Shown one piece after another: positions 42,555 to 51,970 of a DNA stretch of 64,000 nt (its first letter is position 1; the number at the start of each line of letters is the position of its first letter). The position numbers and the translations under genes were made by a program. Source of the DNA: CAYVBJ01 sp964449075 (GTDB lineage Bacteria; Bacteroidota; Rhodothermia; Balneolales; Balneolaceae). The notes beneath the pieces were generated by a model. It worked only from the letters and a program-made list of their open reading frames with translations. It searched no databases and had not been told where the DNA came from. The DNA is taken from the NCBI GenBank assembly GCA_964449075.1, contig CAYVBJ010000005.1:62001-126000 (forward strand). The letters are read 5' to 3'.

Positions 42555-43346
42555 TCAAAAACGGTAGATCTGGTTGGCAAAGTCTACAGGTTTACCACTC
42601 ATCAAAAATTTCGTAATAAGGGATTCGGTGGCTTTGCGTGATTGTTTAAGGGTATCCCCAATTTTCTGCTTCTGCGGATTCTCTATTCCGGGAACCGAGT
42701 ATTTGTGTCCCACCACAACTGCCGCACACGGAATTTCCAGTTCATTGGCAAGCACCACTTCTGGTGCAAGAGTCATGGAATTCACCTGCCCGCCCAGTTG
42801 TGCCCACATTTTGTTTTCAGCAGGCGTTTTTCCTCTCGGGCCACCGGCGTATACAAACACCACACTGTTTTCAGATTTATAAATTTCGTCACCGCCCAAA
42901 TCGAGAATCTGCTGATTGAGTTCCGTTGAAAAGAGTCCGTCTTTGATAAGCAGGTGCCCGTGGTCAGAGGATGGTTTCTGAAACATGGTACAGGTGGATC
43001 CGTCAGGCAGACGATTTTCAGGCATCAGCAGATCGGTTACCATCATCGGTTTATAGAGTGGCAGGTTGGCATCCATAACACCAACAGAGCTGTTAATAAG
43101 CAGGGCACCGCAATTGAGTTCTTTCAGGGCAGCCGCCTGTGCCCGGTAGTTGATCTGGTTAGGCAAAATTGTATGCGGCAGGCCATGACGGAAAATAACA
43201 AAGAGATCCCGTCCGTTTTCCTGTTTCGATTTGTACAGCTTTTGCGTTCCAAAACCGGTCTGAATATCGATCATTTCAAGATTCAGTTTTTCAGGAATGC
43301 TTTTTTCAAATGCGCTGCCAAGTATTACTGCGATAGATGAATTCAT
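42555..43346 (-). CDS. Purine nucleoside phosphorylase / S-methyl-5'-thioadenosine phosphorylase family
   Basis: A 263-residue phosphorylase of the class II PNP/MTAP family, which cleaves purine nucleosides or methylthioadenosine with phosphate. Visible family parts are VILGSAFE, FRHGLPHTILPNQINYRAQAA, the phosphate loop LLINSSVGVMD, and GGQVNSMTLAPEVVLANEL with the nearby Met that contacts the ribose. It is the first gene of a two-gene unit with the phosphotransferase, which suggests a salvage pathway such as methylthioadenosine recycling. Which purine is preferred cannot be read from sequence. Confidence 0.82.
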   Translation of the reverse strand: MNSSIAVILGSAFEKSIPEKLNLEMIDIQTGFGTQKLYKSKQENGRDLFVIFRHGLPHTILPNQINYRAQAAALKELNCGALLINSSVGVMDANLPLYKPMMVTDLLMPENRLPDGSTCTMFQKPSSDHGHLLIKDGLFSTELNQQILDLGGDEIYKSENSVVFVYAGGPRGKTPAENKMWAQLGGQVNSMTLAPEVVLANELEIPCAAVVVGHKYSVPGIENPQKQKIGDTLKQSRKATESLITKFLMSGKPVDFANQIYRF

Positions 43347-43463
43347 ACTGATACCTTTTCAATTCTTGCATCGCCTAACGGATCTTTTTTCCCGGGGTAA
43401 CAGGGATTAATTATCCAGAGGTGGGTAAATACCCGGTAAATCGATTCAATATGATGAAATTCT

Positions 43464-44198
43464 TTACTGTTTGACATGTTTATTCGTTAGGTTCGTCCAA
43501 AATTTAAGTTCCTCTTTTACACCGGTATCAGCATTGTTTATGAATGCATCCCTGTTTTCAAAGATATTGAGTTTACCATTGTGCATCATTCCAAAAAAAT
43601 CGCCGGTCAGCAGGGCCTCTTTCAGATCATGTGTCACAAAAATGGTTGTTATTTTTTCTGTGTTTGATATTTCAATAAAGAGATTTTGCATCTCTTTACG
43701 GGTATCTGAATCAAGGCTGCCGAAAGGTTCATCCAGCAGCAATACTTTCGGATGGATGATAAAAGCACGGCCGAAAGCCACCCGCTGTTTCTGTCCGCCA
43801 GAAAGCTGATCAGGCATTTTTTTCTCCTGGCCTTCAAGATGGAGTTGTTGTATCATTTTGTCAACCTTTTGGCGGATCACAGCCGGGTCTGTTTTCCTGA
43901 TTTTCAGGCCAAACCCAATGTTTTGTTCCACATTCAGATGCGGAAAAAGCAGGGGTTCCTGGTAGAGGTATACAACCCCGCGTTCTTGTGGCCTGAGATG
44001 ATCAACTTGTTCACCGTCTATTTCAACAGCTCCGCTGTATTTGGTTTGTATTCCGGCGATTGATTTCAGCAGTGTTGTTTTGCCACATCCGGATTTCCCC
44101 AGAACGGAGAGGGTTTTATTCTCTTCAAGAGAAAAATTAATTTCTCTTAAAACCGGCTCATCACCAAAAGAGATCGATAAATCATTTACTTGAATCAA
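43464..44198 (-). CDS. ABC transporter ATPase (YnjD-like)
   Basis: A 244-residue ATP-binding subunit. Walker A is GKSGCGKTT, the signature is LSGGQKQRVAFGRA and Walker B is VLLLDEPFGSLD, with THD as the H-loop. It is the last gene of the four-gene importer operon, with stop and start of successive genes 1-4 nt apart or overlapping. The operon parallels E. coli ynjBCD, whose substrate is not established. Confidence 0.92.
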   Translation of the reverse strand: MIQVNDLSISFGDEPVLREINFSLEENKTLSVLGKSGCGKTTLLKSIAGIQTKYSGAVEIDGEQVDHLRPQERGVVYLYQEPLLFPHLNVEQNIGFGLKIRKTDPAVIRQKVDKMIQQLHLEGQEKKMPDQLSGGQKQRVAFGRAFIIHPKVLLLDEPFGSLDSDTRKEMQNLFIEISNTEKITTIFVTHDLKEALLTGDFFGMMHNGKLNIFENRDAFINNADTGVKEELKFWTNLTNKHVKQ

Positions 44199-44199
44199 A

Positions 44200-44970
44200 T
44201 CAGGTACTCCAAACTTTGTGCAGCAGAAAACGTCTGTTACTGATTAATAGAATCAATGGCGGAATCACAAGAAGAAACCCGGCCAGTGCTGCAAGATATG
44301 GATTTGCTTCACTGATATAGCGATAGACCATCACTGTGAGTGTTTGAACTTTACCAACACCGATAAATTGTGTCAGGCCATACTCAAACCAGGAAATCAG
44401 GTATGTTTGAAAAAAACATACCGCCAGCAATCCTTTTGCAGAGGGCAAAATAGCCTCTTTCAGTGTAACTTTGAAATCTCCGCCCATGGTTGCGACAAGG
44501 TTCTCCAGGTTTCGGATTTTGCTGTTCCAGAAACCGAAGAAAAAGAGAACAGCATAGGGAAACGTAATAAAAAACTGCGCGATGATTACTCCATATATGG
44601 TTCCGGTTAAATTAAAACGCAGAAAATAAAAATTGAGCATAACGGCAAAAACCACGGGAGCAATCACATACGGAAAATAAGCCGTAAGCAGCCACCATTT
44701 ACTTTTGGTTTGATATGCAACGGCTCTGCTAACAAAGAACCCGCAAACGGTCGATACAAATCCAACCGAAACCGAGAGAAGTATGGATAGAACTGCACTT
44801 TGCATGAGTGTTGATCCGCCGCTTAAAAACCATCGCCAGTGTTCAGCCGTAAACTGGTGATCTGCAAGGGACGGATAGTACCACTCGGATGAGACCGATA
44901 GATAGAGAAGCACAGCAAACGGAATAATAAAGCAGAGCAGGATAAAAATAAAAAGAGACCGGTTAATCAC
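44200..44970 (-). CDS. ABC transporter permease, second half of YnjC-like pair
   Basis: A 256-residue inner-membrane permease with six helices and the binding-protein-dependent EAA loop region (NLVATMGGDFKVTLKEAILP). E. coli YnjC is a fused double permease; here the two halves are separate genes. It overlaps the first permease gene by 4 bp (44967-44970) and precedes the ATPase gene by 1 nt. Confidence 0.88.
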   Translation of the reverse strand: MINRSLFIFILLCFIIPFAVLLYLSVSSEWYYPSLADHQFTAEHWRWFLSGGSTLMQSAVLSILLSVSVGFVSTVCGFFVSRAVAYQTKSKWWLLTAYFPYVIAPVVFAVMLNFYFLRFNLTGTIYGVIIAQFFITFPYAVLFFFGFWNSKIRNLENLVATMGGDFKVTLKEAILPSAKGLLAVCFFQTYLISWFEYGLTQFIGVGKVQTLTVMVYRYISEANPYLAALAGFLLVIPPLILLISNRRFLLHKVWST

Positions 44971-45806
44971 AGCGAGTACCTCTTTTTAAAATGAGTGAAC
45001 AGATAACTGATAGTGGCAATACAGATAACCGAGTACCAGACTGCCATCGCATATGCTACGGGTATGTCGGCAAGATTGAAGCGCTGCAGTTTCTCAATAA
45101 TCAATACGGTAATCATATGCGGCGATGACTGTCCGAGAACAAGAGGGATCTCAAAAGCCCCTAAAAAAAAGATAAAGTAGAGTGCAAGCAGCGGAAAGAT
45201 TCCTTTTAAAAGAATGGGTACCTGAATCCTGAAGATGATATCCTTCGGATCTGCTCCCAGGGTGGAAGCCACAGCAGCAAGTTCATCCAGTTTTTCGTTT
45301 TCGAACAGGTTTAGTAAGACAAGCAGAAAAAAAGGGAATACCAGGAAAATATGCGCCAGTATGATCCCGATCCCATACGGATCCTGAACAAGAGCAGGGA
45401 ATTGATTCAGATCAGAGATCAGGCCAAGATGCCAGGCAACTCTCGACAGGATACCGCCGCCCGAGTAGAGCTGGAAAATTACAAACGCAAGTACAATCGG
45501 CGGAATGGTGAGCGGCAAAAACAGTGACCGGTACACATTTGGCCTGTTCAGGTATTTCCTGGCAATAAACAACAGGGTCATCGCAAGTGTGATTGTAAAG
45601 AAGGCAGAAGAAAAAGCAATCCAGACAGAGTAGATCATGGATTGAAAGAACTCACCGGTAAAAATCTGTATCCAGTTGGCAAGTGTCAGTCCATCGCTTA
45701 AGAGCCCGGTTAAGCCGAGGCTATAGAGCAGTGCGTAGGTGAGTGATGCCGAGAGAGGCAAAACAGAGCCAATGACAAAAAGCGATATGAGAATTTTTTT
45801 GGTCAA
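44967..45806 (-). CDS. ABC transporter permease, first half of YnjC-like pair
   Basis: A 279-residue permease with about six transmembrane helices and an EAA-type loop (ELAAVASTLGADPKDIIFRI). It overlaps the binding protein gene by 4 bp (45803-45806) and the second permease by 4 bp. The pair would form the heterodimeric channel of the importer. Confidence 0.88.
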   Translation of the reverse strand: MTKKILISLFVIGSVLPLSASLTYALLYSLGLTGLLSDGLTLANWIQIFTGEFFQSMIYSVWIAFSSAFFTITLAMTLLFIARKYLNRPNVYRSLFLPLTIPPIVLAFVIFQLYSGGGILSRVAWHLGLISDLNQFPALVQDPYGIGIILAHIFLVFPFFLLVLLNLFENEKLDELAAVASTLGADPKDIIFRIQVPILLKGIFPLLALYFIFFLGAFEIPLVLGQSSPHMITVLIIEKLQRFNLADIPVAYAMAVWYSVICIATISYLFTHFKKRYSL

Positions 45807-47035
45807 TTTACCACATTGGTTCTGAAATCTTCAAATATGCGGATCATATATTCAGGTGCCGGTTCCATAAATGCCTTCTCCCTGATCTGTTCTCGTGGCG
45901 GAGAATTGGTTCTTCCGGGGATATCACTGAATTTTTTCTGCCAGTTCTCCGGCAGCTTCGACATATCGAGAATTGTGCCGTCTCCCCATACTTCCGGTTT
46001 CATCTTTTCAAACTGTGCTTCCGGGGATAGTAAAAAATTGATTACAGCCATAGCCGCTTCTTTGTCAGATGCTAATGTGGGAATGCCTAAATAGTGAGTA
46101 TTTCGAATCGTGCCAAAATCCGGAACGTAAGCTCGGCTGTTTTCAGGGAAAAGCCCCTGTAATATTTTATTGTCAACTTCGCTGTCGTTATTGCTAAAAG
46201 TAAAATTGAGTTCTCCGTTTGCAAAAAACTGGTGCATTTGAGAAATCGAATTGGGAAACGTCTCACCTTCACGCCAGAAAAAGGGTTTTATTTCGTTGAT
46301 ATAATTCCATAAACGGCTGCTGTACTGATTGTAAACTTCGGCATTAAACTCTCCCTTAAACAGATCGGGATCTTCTGCCATCGATATCATCATCGATTTA
46401 AGCACTGTCATGCCTGTAAATTCAGTTGGAATCGTAAATCTTCCGGGATTTTCCCGGACCCACTCCTTCAATTCATCGAGGGATTGAGGAGGTGAGTCAA
46501 TCTGGCCGGTGTTATAAATGAAGGCAAGCTGAACATTTCCCCAGGGGGCTTCATAGCCATTTACCGGCTGCTGAAAATCAATTCCGATAAATGGGTTGTC
46601 CATGTCCACATATTGAATATTGGGCAGTTTTTCAGTAAAAGGACCGAACAGCGCATCGATCATGCGAAGCTGGAAAAAGGTCTCGCCATTGAGCCAGATC
46701 AGATCGATCTGGCTTGAATTTCGTCCGCTCTCCAGTTCCGACATCAGTGTGGAGACGATCTGAGCGCCCTGTCCGCTGACGATTTCAAGATCAATATCAA
46801 ATTGCTCTTTAATGTTTGGCACCACATACCCGTTCATGTAGTTGTTTATGAGCGGATCACCCATCCACATCATCATGGTGATCTTTGTGCCCCCGGCTTC
46901 ATTCAGGATTTCCTGCCACGATTTATTCAGAACCGGGGAATCATCACCGGTATTATGGCGTTCGCCATCACTGCAGGCGGATATCAGTGCTACAATGACT
47001 ATCATTAAGCAGAATTTTAAATAATACCGGTTCAT
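45803..47035 (-). CDS. ABC transporter substrate-binding lipoprotein (YnjB-like)
   Basis: A 410-residue periplasmic binding protein, lipid-anchored (ALISACSDGE, Cys21). It has the YnjB pattern WQEILNEAGGTKITMMMWMG, DLIWLNGETFFQLR, LFGPFTEKLPN and the C-terminal NFLLSPEAQFEKMKPEVWGDG. YnjB proteins have been discussed as binding thiamine-like or other small ligands, but this is unproven. It begins the operon; the gap before it (47036-47313) contains a dispersed repeat and the end of the upstream TonB receptor gene. Confidence 0.88.
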   Translation of the reverse strand: MNRYYLKFCLMIVIVALISACSDGERHNTGDDSPVLNKSWQEILNEAGGTKITMMMWMGDPLINNYMNGYVVPNIKEQFDIDLEIVSGQGAQIVSTLMSELESGRNSSQIDLIWLNGETFFQLRMIDALFGPFTEKLPNIQYVDMDNPFIGIDFQQPVNGYEAPWGNVQLAFIYNTGQIDSPPQSLDELKEWVRENPGRFTIPTEFTGMTVLKSMMISMAEDPDLFKGEFNAEVYNQYSSRLWNYINEIKPFFWREGETFPNSISQMHQFFANGELNFTFSNNDSEVDNKILQGLFPENSRAYVPDFGTIRNTHYLGIPTLASDKEAAMAVINFLLSPEAQFEKMKPEVWGDGTILDMSKLPENWQKKFSDIPGRTNSPPREQIREKAFMEPAPEYMIRIFEDFRTNVVN

Positions 47036-47093
47036 TATATCTTTTTTCTAAAAAATTATAGCTGGCCGCTAATCAACTTAAAATATTTAGTTC

Positions 47094-47265
47094 AGATTTA
47101 AATAGATGCAAAACTAATTCTTCGTGTTGCTTGGTGTCCTCGTGTCCTCGTGGCAAAAAATGTCAGTTTATTGCCACGAATCCGTCAGCCGACGGATCAA
47201 AGGTTCACGAAGTAAACTTTAAATTGTAAGGTATCCATAAATCAAATAGATCCTTTTGGACAGCT
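47094..47265 (+). repeat. Dispersed repeat, copy 2 (GTCCTCGTGGCAA family)
   Basis: Shares the order TATTTAG, AAATAGATG, GGTGTCCTCGTGTCCTCGTGGCAA, ATTGCCACGAATCCGTCAG, CGACGGATC, AGGTTCACGAAGTAAA and AAATAGATCCTTTTGGACAG with 32481-32660, same orientation. The palindrome here is TCCGTCAGCCGACGGA, one base from perfect. It lies between the TonB receptor stop and the ABC operon. Confidence 0.7.
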
Positions 47266-47313
47266 TTTCAAGTGAAATTTCAATTTCTGTTCTGGTTTTT
47301 ATCATAAACTATA

Positions 47314-50307
47314 TTAAAAGAGGTATTTAAGTGAAAACTGAAATTGTCGCGGGGGAGCTACATTTCTTTTCTCAATACCCCGTTCCGCAGGACCCACCTG
47401 TATCTGGTTGCTCTGCGTAAGATTACTGCTGAAACCGCCGAGATTTTCTGCATTCAGAAGATTGAAAATATCCGCTCCAGCCACTACGCGTCCACCCGCG
47501 ACCGGAAGGGCATACTGCAGGCTCAGGTCAAAAGTGGTGTTCCAGGGCAGACGGTCGCTGTTACGGCTTTCACCTGGGCTTCGGTCGTTATTACCCACAA
47601 ACTGCTGTGAGAACGAGCGCCCATCGCCATTGAGATCAGTGGTTCCAAAAATGGAGGCGTCAGGAACCCGGTTTACCGGCTGGCCACTCTGAAAGAGAGC
47701 GGCTACTGTTGCTGAGAATCCATCAAATGGGAAATATGTGAAAATCGTATTGATGATATGCCGGCGGTCGTTCAGTGCAGGTCCCCATTCATCGCTGAAA
47801 TTATTCGCATCCCTGGCCCGGAAGTTAATATCCTCGGTATTATTCTCCAGGAAAGAGAGGGTATAAATGAGCCTGAAGGAGTAGTCTTTATCCGCACGAT
47901 GACGGTCGAACGTCAGGTTCATGGCGTAGTAATTGGAGCGTCCGGCGGTTTCAGTCATCACTACACTGCGTGCCGCGCCGCGAAGTGTGTCGCCCCCGGC
48001 AAGAGCAAACGATCCCTGGTCGTCCCGAAACACAGGCGTGGGCCGTGATTCATCGGCTTCTTCAGTTGACCGCACGTCCACATTGTCCGGGTCGATTGGG
48101 AATGGTTCGGGTGCGTTTAGATCCCGAAGCCTGAAGAGATTAAACGAACGATTGTGCATTAAATCGACATATAGCAGCGAGTGATCATTAATTTGGTGCT
48201 GAAAGCCAACCATAAACTGGTGAGAAAAAGGGTTATCCATACCGTCCGGATTAAGAATGCGCAACTCGTTGCTAAACACAGATTCGCGCTGCGATTGCAG
48301 GGATTCCCGTGAGGGAGCGTCAAGGAAATCGACGCCTGTTACATTGGCGGTCAGGTTTCCTTCGTTTGTCACCTTGTCAATATTTGTATCATCAGGCAAA
48401 ATGCCCAGTCGAATAAATTCGGAGATCTGCCGCCTGAAATCATCGGAGTCGGAGCTGAACTGAAGTGCATCACTGTAGACTGCGTAAAGTATTTTATCAT
48501 AGTACATTCCGTAACCTGCACGGAAAGATGTAGATGAACTGAGCCGGTAGTTGGCGCTTATCCGGGGTGCGATGTTATTCAGATCTCCGTTTCCCGTGCT
48601 TCCGGCTTTCGAGAGATTATCATAATCCCAGCGAAGTCCCAGATTCAGATTCAATTTATCAGAAACGGCAAGCTGATCTTCGATATAGAGGCTGATAATG
48701 TTTTGTCTTTTTTCAAAAGCATCGGGACGCAGTTCAATTTGGAAAAGTTCAACATTTGCGTCACGCGGGATATCAAACGGTGTCAAATTACTTCCAAGGC
48801 CGAGGCCTCTCACTTCATCTGTCTGGTCCTGGTTCAGACTTACAATCCAGCTTCCATTCGGGTTTCCGCCGCCTACAAGAGAATAGCCGGAGGATTTAAA
48901 ATCAACCCCGGTTTTAAGCGTGTGATTTCCCTTGTAGAAAGTGAATTTTTGTTGAAACTGGTGAGTGTTTTCGGTTTCATCAAACAGAAAACCTGGATGA
49001 CCGAGTGTGGCAATGGTCTGTCCGTCAGGTCCGAGTACCGTTGCATTGGGAGAGTCCGGATTGTCCGGATTGGCAAAGTTCCAGCGGAAGCGTCCGTACT
49101 GGTAACCGGTTTCTGAAACAAATCCGCTACCGGAATAGATATTCTTTTGTGCAATCATAAATGAGTTTCGATCCTGCTGGTTCCCTGTTGAAGGGAACGC
49201 CACACCGCCATCAAGTCCCCCGCCCTGGCGTTCAACACTTACAAAACCTTTGTTCACACGCAGAAATGATCTCAGTTTATTACCCCAGTTGTGGTCAATT
49301 CGGCCCGACAAGAAGGTAAAACGGTTTGTTCCGGGCACGGTTGTATTCACATTCAGCTGTGGTGAGTTGAGAAGGTTATCCTTGAGATCAGTAAGGTGTT
49401 CGGCATTGACAAAATAGAAGGTTTTATCTTTTTTGATGGGTCCGCCAAGAGAGAATCCGCCCTGGAATCGTGAGAATCCGTCTTTCACATTATTCCCGGA
49501 GAGATCACGCTGCGCAAATGGTGAGGAGGAATCGAGCGGAGGTCCGGGGCGGGAGACAAAAAAGACCTCTCCGGTCTGATCATTACTGCCCGATTTGGTT
49601 GTGATATTGATAATTCCGTTTGATGTTCTGCCGTGTTCTGCTCCGAAATTATTGGTTAAAGTGGTAATGTTTTGTGTGAGGCCAACCGGTATCCGGAATT
49701 TTTGTCCGCCCAGAAAATTTTCATTGTTGTCAAAACCATCGATCTGGTAGTTTGTAAACAGGGAGTTGGCACCGTTGATAGCCACATTTGGAGCTTCCGA
49801 AAAGAAACCGGTAGCCTGAGAAATATTTGGCAACCTGAACAGAGAGCGTGTAATATCCCGGCCTTCCACCGGCAGTGTTTCAAGCTCGCGGGCGGTGATT
49901 TCGGATGCCACCTGCGCGTCAACAGTGTTAATTGTAGTGGATGTGGCACTGACCGTTATCTCATCCAGACGCCCGTCGATCCGGCTGTAGACAGTAACCA
50001 GAATACTGGTGTTTTTGTTGGATATCAGCTGAACAGGTTCACTGCGGCTTTCAAAATAATCCTCCGTTTCCGGTACAATTACAACATAAGAACCGGAAGT
50101 TGAAAGTCCGCTCAAAGTCACGCGACCGTTTTCGCTTGTTACGCGTTCTTCCTTAAAACCGATGGAGCTGTTTTCAATAACTACGGTATGATTTTTAAGC
50201 GGTTGATAACTTTGGTTTTCGATGAGGGTAATTGTAAACGATGACTGGGCAAAGGCGGAACTTGTATATAAAAATAAGAGAAGAAATAGGGTGATCAGCT
50301 TTTTCAT
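47314..50307 (-). CDS. TonB-dependent receptor with N-terminal beta-sandwich domain (Oar-like)
   Basis: A 997-residue outer-membrane receptor. The signal peptide (LFLLLFLYTSSAFAQ) is followed by a carboxypeptidase-regulatory-like domain (about residues 22-112), a plug (LETLPVEGRDITRSLFRLPN, YQIDGFDNNENFLGG, GIINITTKSGSN) and a barrel with closing QFSLKYLF. The VEGRD and TKSGSN features are those of Oar/OmpA-related receptors, which carry proteins or peptides in some species. No SusD-like partner is present. It lies upstream of the YnjBCD-like importer on the same strand, 278 nt away, which suggests but does not prove a shared substrate. Confidence 0.9.
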   Translation of the reverse strand: MKKLITLFLLLFLYTSSAFAQSSFTITLIENQSYQPLKNHTVVIENSSIGFKEERVTSENGRVTLSGLSTSGSYVVIVPETEDYFESRSEPVQLISNKNTSILVTVYSRIDGRLDEITVSATSTTINTVDAQVASEITARELETLPVEGRDITRSLFRLPNISQATGFFSEAPNVAINGANSLFTNYQIDGFDNNENFLGGQKFRIPVGLTQNITTLTNNFGAEHGRTSNGIINITTKSGSNDQTGEVFFVSRPGPPLDSSSPFAQRDLSGNNVKDGFSRFQGGFSLGGPIKKDKTFYFVNAEHLTDLKDNLLNSPQLNVNTTVPGTNRFTFLSGRIDHNWGNKLRSFLRVNKGFVSVERQGGGLDGGVAFPSTGNQQDRNSFMIAQKNIYSGSGFVSETGYQYGRFRWNFANPDNPDSPNATVLGPDGQTIATLGHPGFLFDETENTHQFQQKFTFYKGNHTLKTGVDFKSSGYSLVGGGNPNGSWIVSLNQDQTDEVRGLGLGSNLTPFDIPRDANVELFQIELRPDAFEKRQNIISLYIEDQLAVSDKLNLNLGLRWDYDNLSKAGSTGNGDLNNIAPRISANYRLSSSTSFRAGYGMYYDKILYAVYSDALQFSSDSDDFRRQISEFIRLGILPDDTNIDKVTNEGNLTANVTGVDFLDAPSRESLQSQRESVFSNELRILNPDGMDNPFSHQFMVGFQHQINDHSLLYVDLMHNRSFNLFRLRDLNAPEPFPIDPDNVDVRSTEEADESRPTPVFRDDQGSFALAGGDTLRGAARSVVMTETAGRSNYYAMNLTFDRHRADKDYSFRLIYTLSFLENNTEDINFRARDANNFSDEWGPALNDRRHIINTIFTYFPFDGFSATVAALFQSGQPVNRVPDASIFGTTDLNGDGRSFSQQFVGNNDRSPGESRNSDRLPWNTTFDLSLQYALPVAGGRVVAGADIFNLLNAENLGGFSSNLTQSNQIQVGPAERGIEKRNVAPPRQFQFSLKYLF

Positions 50308-50479
50308 TAAATTAAAAAGATTAAATATCGGGTTACATATTCAGATTGGCAGTCAGATAAATCATTTCACGCGCAGTATATCATGTGAGAAAACCTCTGT
50401 TTCATTCCTGATTTTTTAGGATGAACTTTTCAGGCAGAGATAGCGACTGCAATTAAAAAAAGTGGACTCAGGATTGAAT

Positions 50480-51184
50480 CTAATTTGGAAAGAGAGGGGG
50501 AGGTCTTGATGCGTAAACACTCACAGATTCCAATTGCGCGGAATATGAGAGGTGACGGACCTGTAAGAGTGACTTGAAAAGGTTTTTTAACAGCTCTTTA
50601 AAAAACTTTAAAACACCTGTAAACCCGGTTTTCAGGAAATAGAGAAGATCATCAAATTTATTGATGTCACGCTGTGCATCAATTTCATAAAGGTCAAATC
50701 CGCCTGATTTTAAATATTCGCAAAGTGATTGATGGACGTTGCGCGTTTTCCAGGGAATCTGTCTGAAGGACTCGTTTTGAAACGAATCACGTGTGAGGCC
50801 GATCAGGTAGCTGCCGCCGTCCGGAGTAGGTCCCAGCACCGGCCGGTTTTGTTTCATGATTTGGGTGATCAGCTCCCAGTTTACGCTACCTAAACCGGGA
50901 CAATCGTTTCCTACGGCAATTACTCCGTCAAATCCTTTTTTAAAAAGTTCGTCAAAGGCATTTGTCAGGCGTTCACCAAAGGTGTCACCTTTCTGCCTGG
51001 CCTCATTAAACAGGAAGTAGGGGAGACCTGAATTTTCAACATGCTTGAGCGACTGGCTGATCAAAAGATCTGCAACCTGCCTGTTTTTGGACGGGTCGCG
51101 ATTCACAAAGCGCTTGTGCCGGCTTTCTGCAAGCGGACTTCTGCTGAAGTAGAGAAGCGCAATATTTTTCGGATCATTTTTCAT
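50480..51184 (-). CDS. DUF2064 / TIGR04282-family glycosyltransferase-like protein
   Basis: A 234-residue protein of the DUF2064 family, related to MobA-like nucleotidyltransferases and GT-A glycosyltransferases. Key motifs are IALLYFSRSPLAESRHKR, VIAVGNDCPGLGS and VLGPTPDGGSYLIGL. The family core normally ends near residue 200; here an extra tail of about 30 residues ends in RPPPLFPN. It lies upstream of the TonB receptor with a 172-nt gap on the same strand. The substrate is unknown. Confidence 0.82.
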   Translation of the reverse strand: MKNDPKNIALLYFSRSPLAESRHKRFVNRDPSKNRQVADLLISQSLKHVENSGLPYFLFNEARQKGDTFGERLTNAFDELFKKGFDGVIAVGNDCPGLGSVNWELITQIMKQNRPVLGPTPDGGSYLIGLTRDSFQNESFRQIPWKTRNVHQSLCEYLKSGGFDLYEIDAQRDINKFDDLLYFLKTGFTGVLKFFKELLKNLFKSLLQVRHLSYSAQLESVSVYASRPPPLFPN

Positions 51185-51448
51185 AGGTAGAAAGGTAAAA
51201 TAAATAGATTCGGAAACTTATCACAAATTAATAACGAATGGATGGGGCAACAGATGATGAGGTCGGATTCATTGGGTTCATTCGGAAGGTGGATAGTGTA
51301 AGCTCAGTGAGAAACTGCGTCTCACAACTTATCACTCGTCGGTTAAAAGCCAAAGAGCGTTAATTACATATCATATTCCTAAACCGGGAGTTTGGCGACA
51401 GTTCGACTCGTCAGCCGAAAGTCGGAAGCAAGATTCTGTTATAAAGAC
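51185..51448. other. Non-coding gap
   Basis: No gene or strong hairpin is seen between the DUF2064 gene start and the diacylglycerol kinase stop. Confidence 0.4.
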
Positions 51449-51787
51449 TCAAAACAGATGTTTACCAATAATCAACATGCCAATGATCGCGGAACCAACA
51501 GCTGAGATAAGAACGGCAGCTGCGGCAACGTCTTTTGCATTTCCGGCAAGCGGATGGAATTCGGGAGAGACCACATCAACCAGGAACTCGATGGCAGTGT
51601 TGAAAGCTTCGGCTGTCCAGACGGTGCCTGTTGCAAATACAATCAGGCACCATTCCAGGGTAGTAAAACCAAGGTATAATCCCAAAGCAAAAACAATTGT
51701 GGTGATAAGCAGATGAATGCGGGCATTCCGCTGAGTAGAGATCATAACCTGTATGCCGCGAAAAGCAAATTTGAAACTGTTAAGCAT
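51449..51787 (-). CDS. Diacylglycerol kinase / undecaprenol kinase (DgkA family)
   Basis: Small inner-membrane kinase of about 112 residues with three transmembrane helices. It shows ARIHLLITTIVFALGL, the catalytic EAFNTAIEFLVD and SPEFHPLAGNAKDVAAAAVL motifs. In this phylum it may phosphorylate undecaprenol or diacylglycerol. The ATG at 51787 matches the usual family start (MLNSFKFAFRG); a longer frame from 51823 would add 12 unmatched residues. Confidence 0.93.
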   Translation of the reverse strand: MLNSFKFAFRGIQVMISTQRNARIHLLITTIVFALGLYLGFTTLEWCLIVFATGTVWTAEAFNTAIEFLVDVVSPEFHPLAGNAKDVAAAAVLISAVGSAIIGMLIIGKHLF

Positions 51788-51970
51788 GTTCTTACCTATT
51801 GGTGCTTTATGTATAAAAACCAAAATAAGAAATGGAAATGTATAATTGGAATGTCAAGTGATTGTTTATCTAAGATCACCATCTTCGAAAATACCGGAAG
51901 GTTAAATTAAGATTCTTTTATTTTACATCTATTGAATTTGAGTTCGGAAAATTTTATTGTCTGAGTACTT

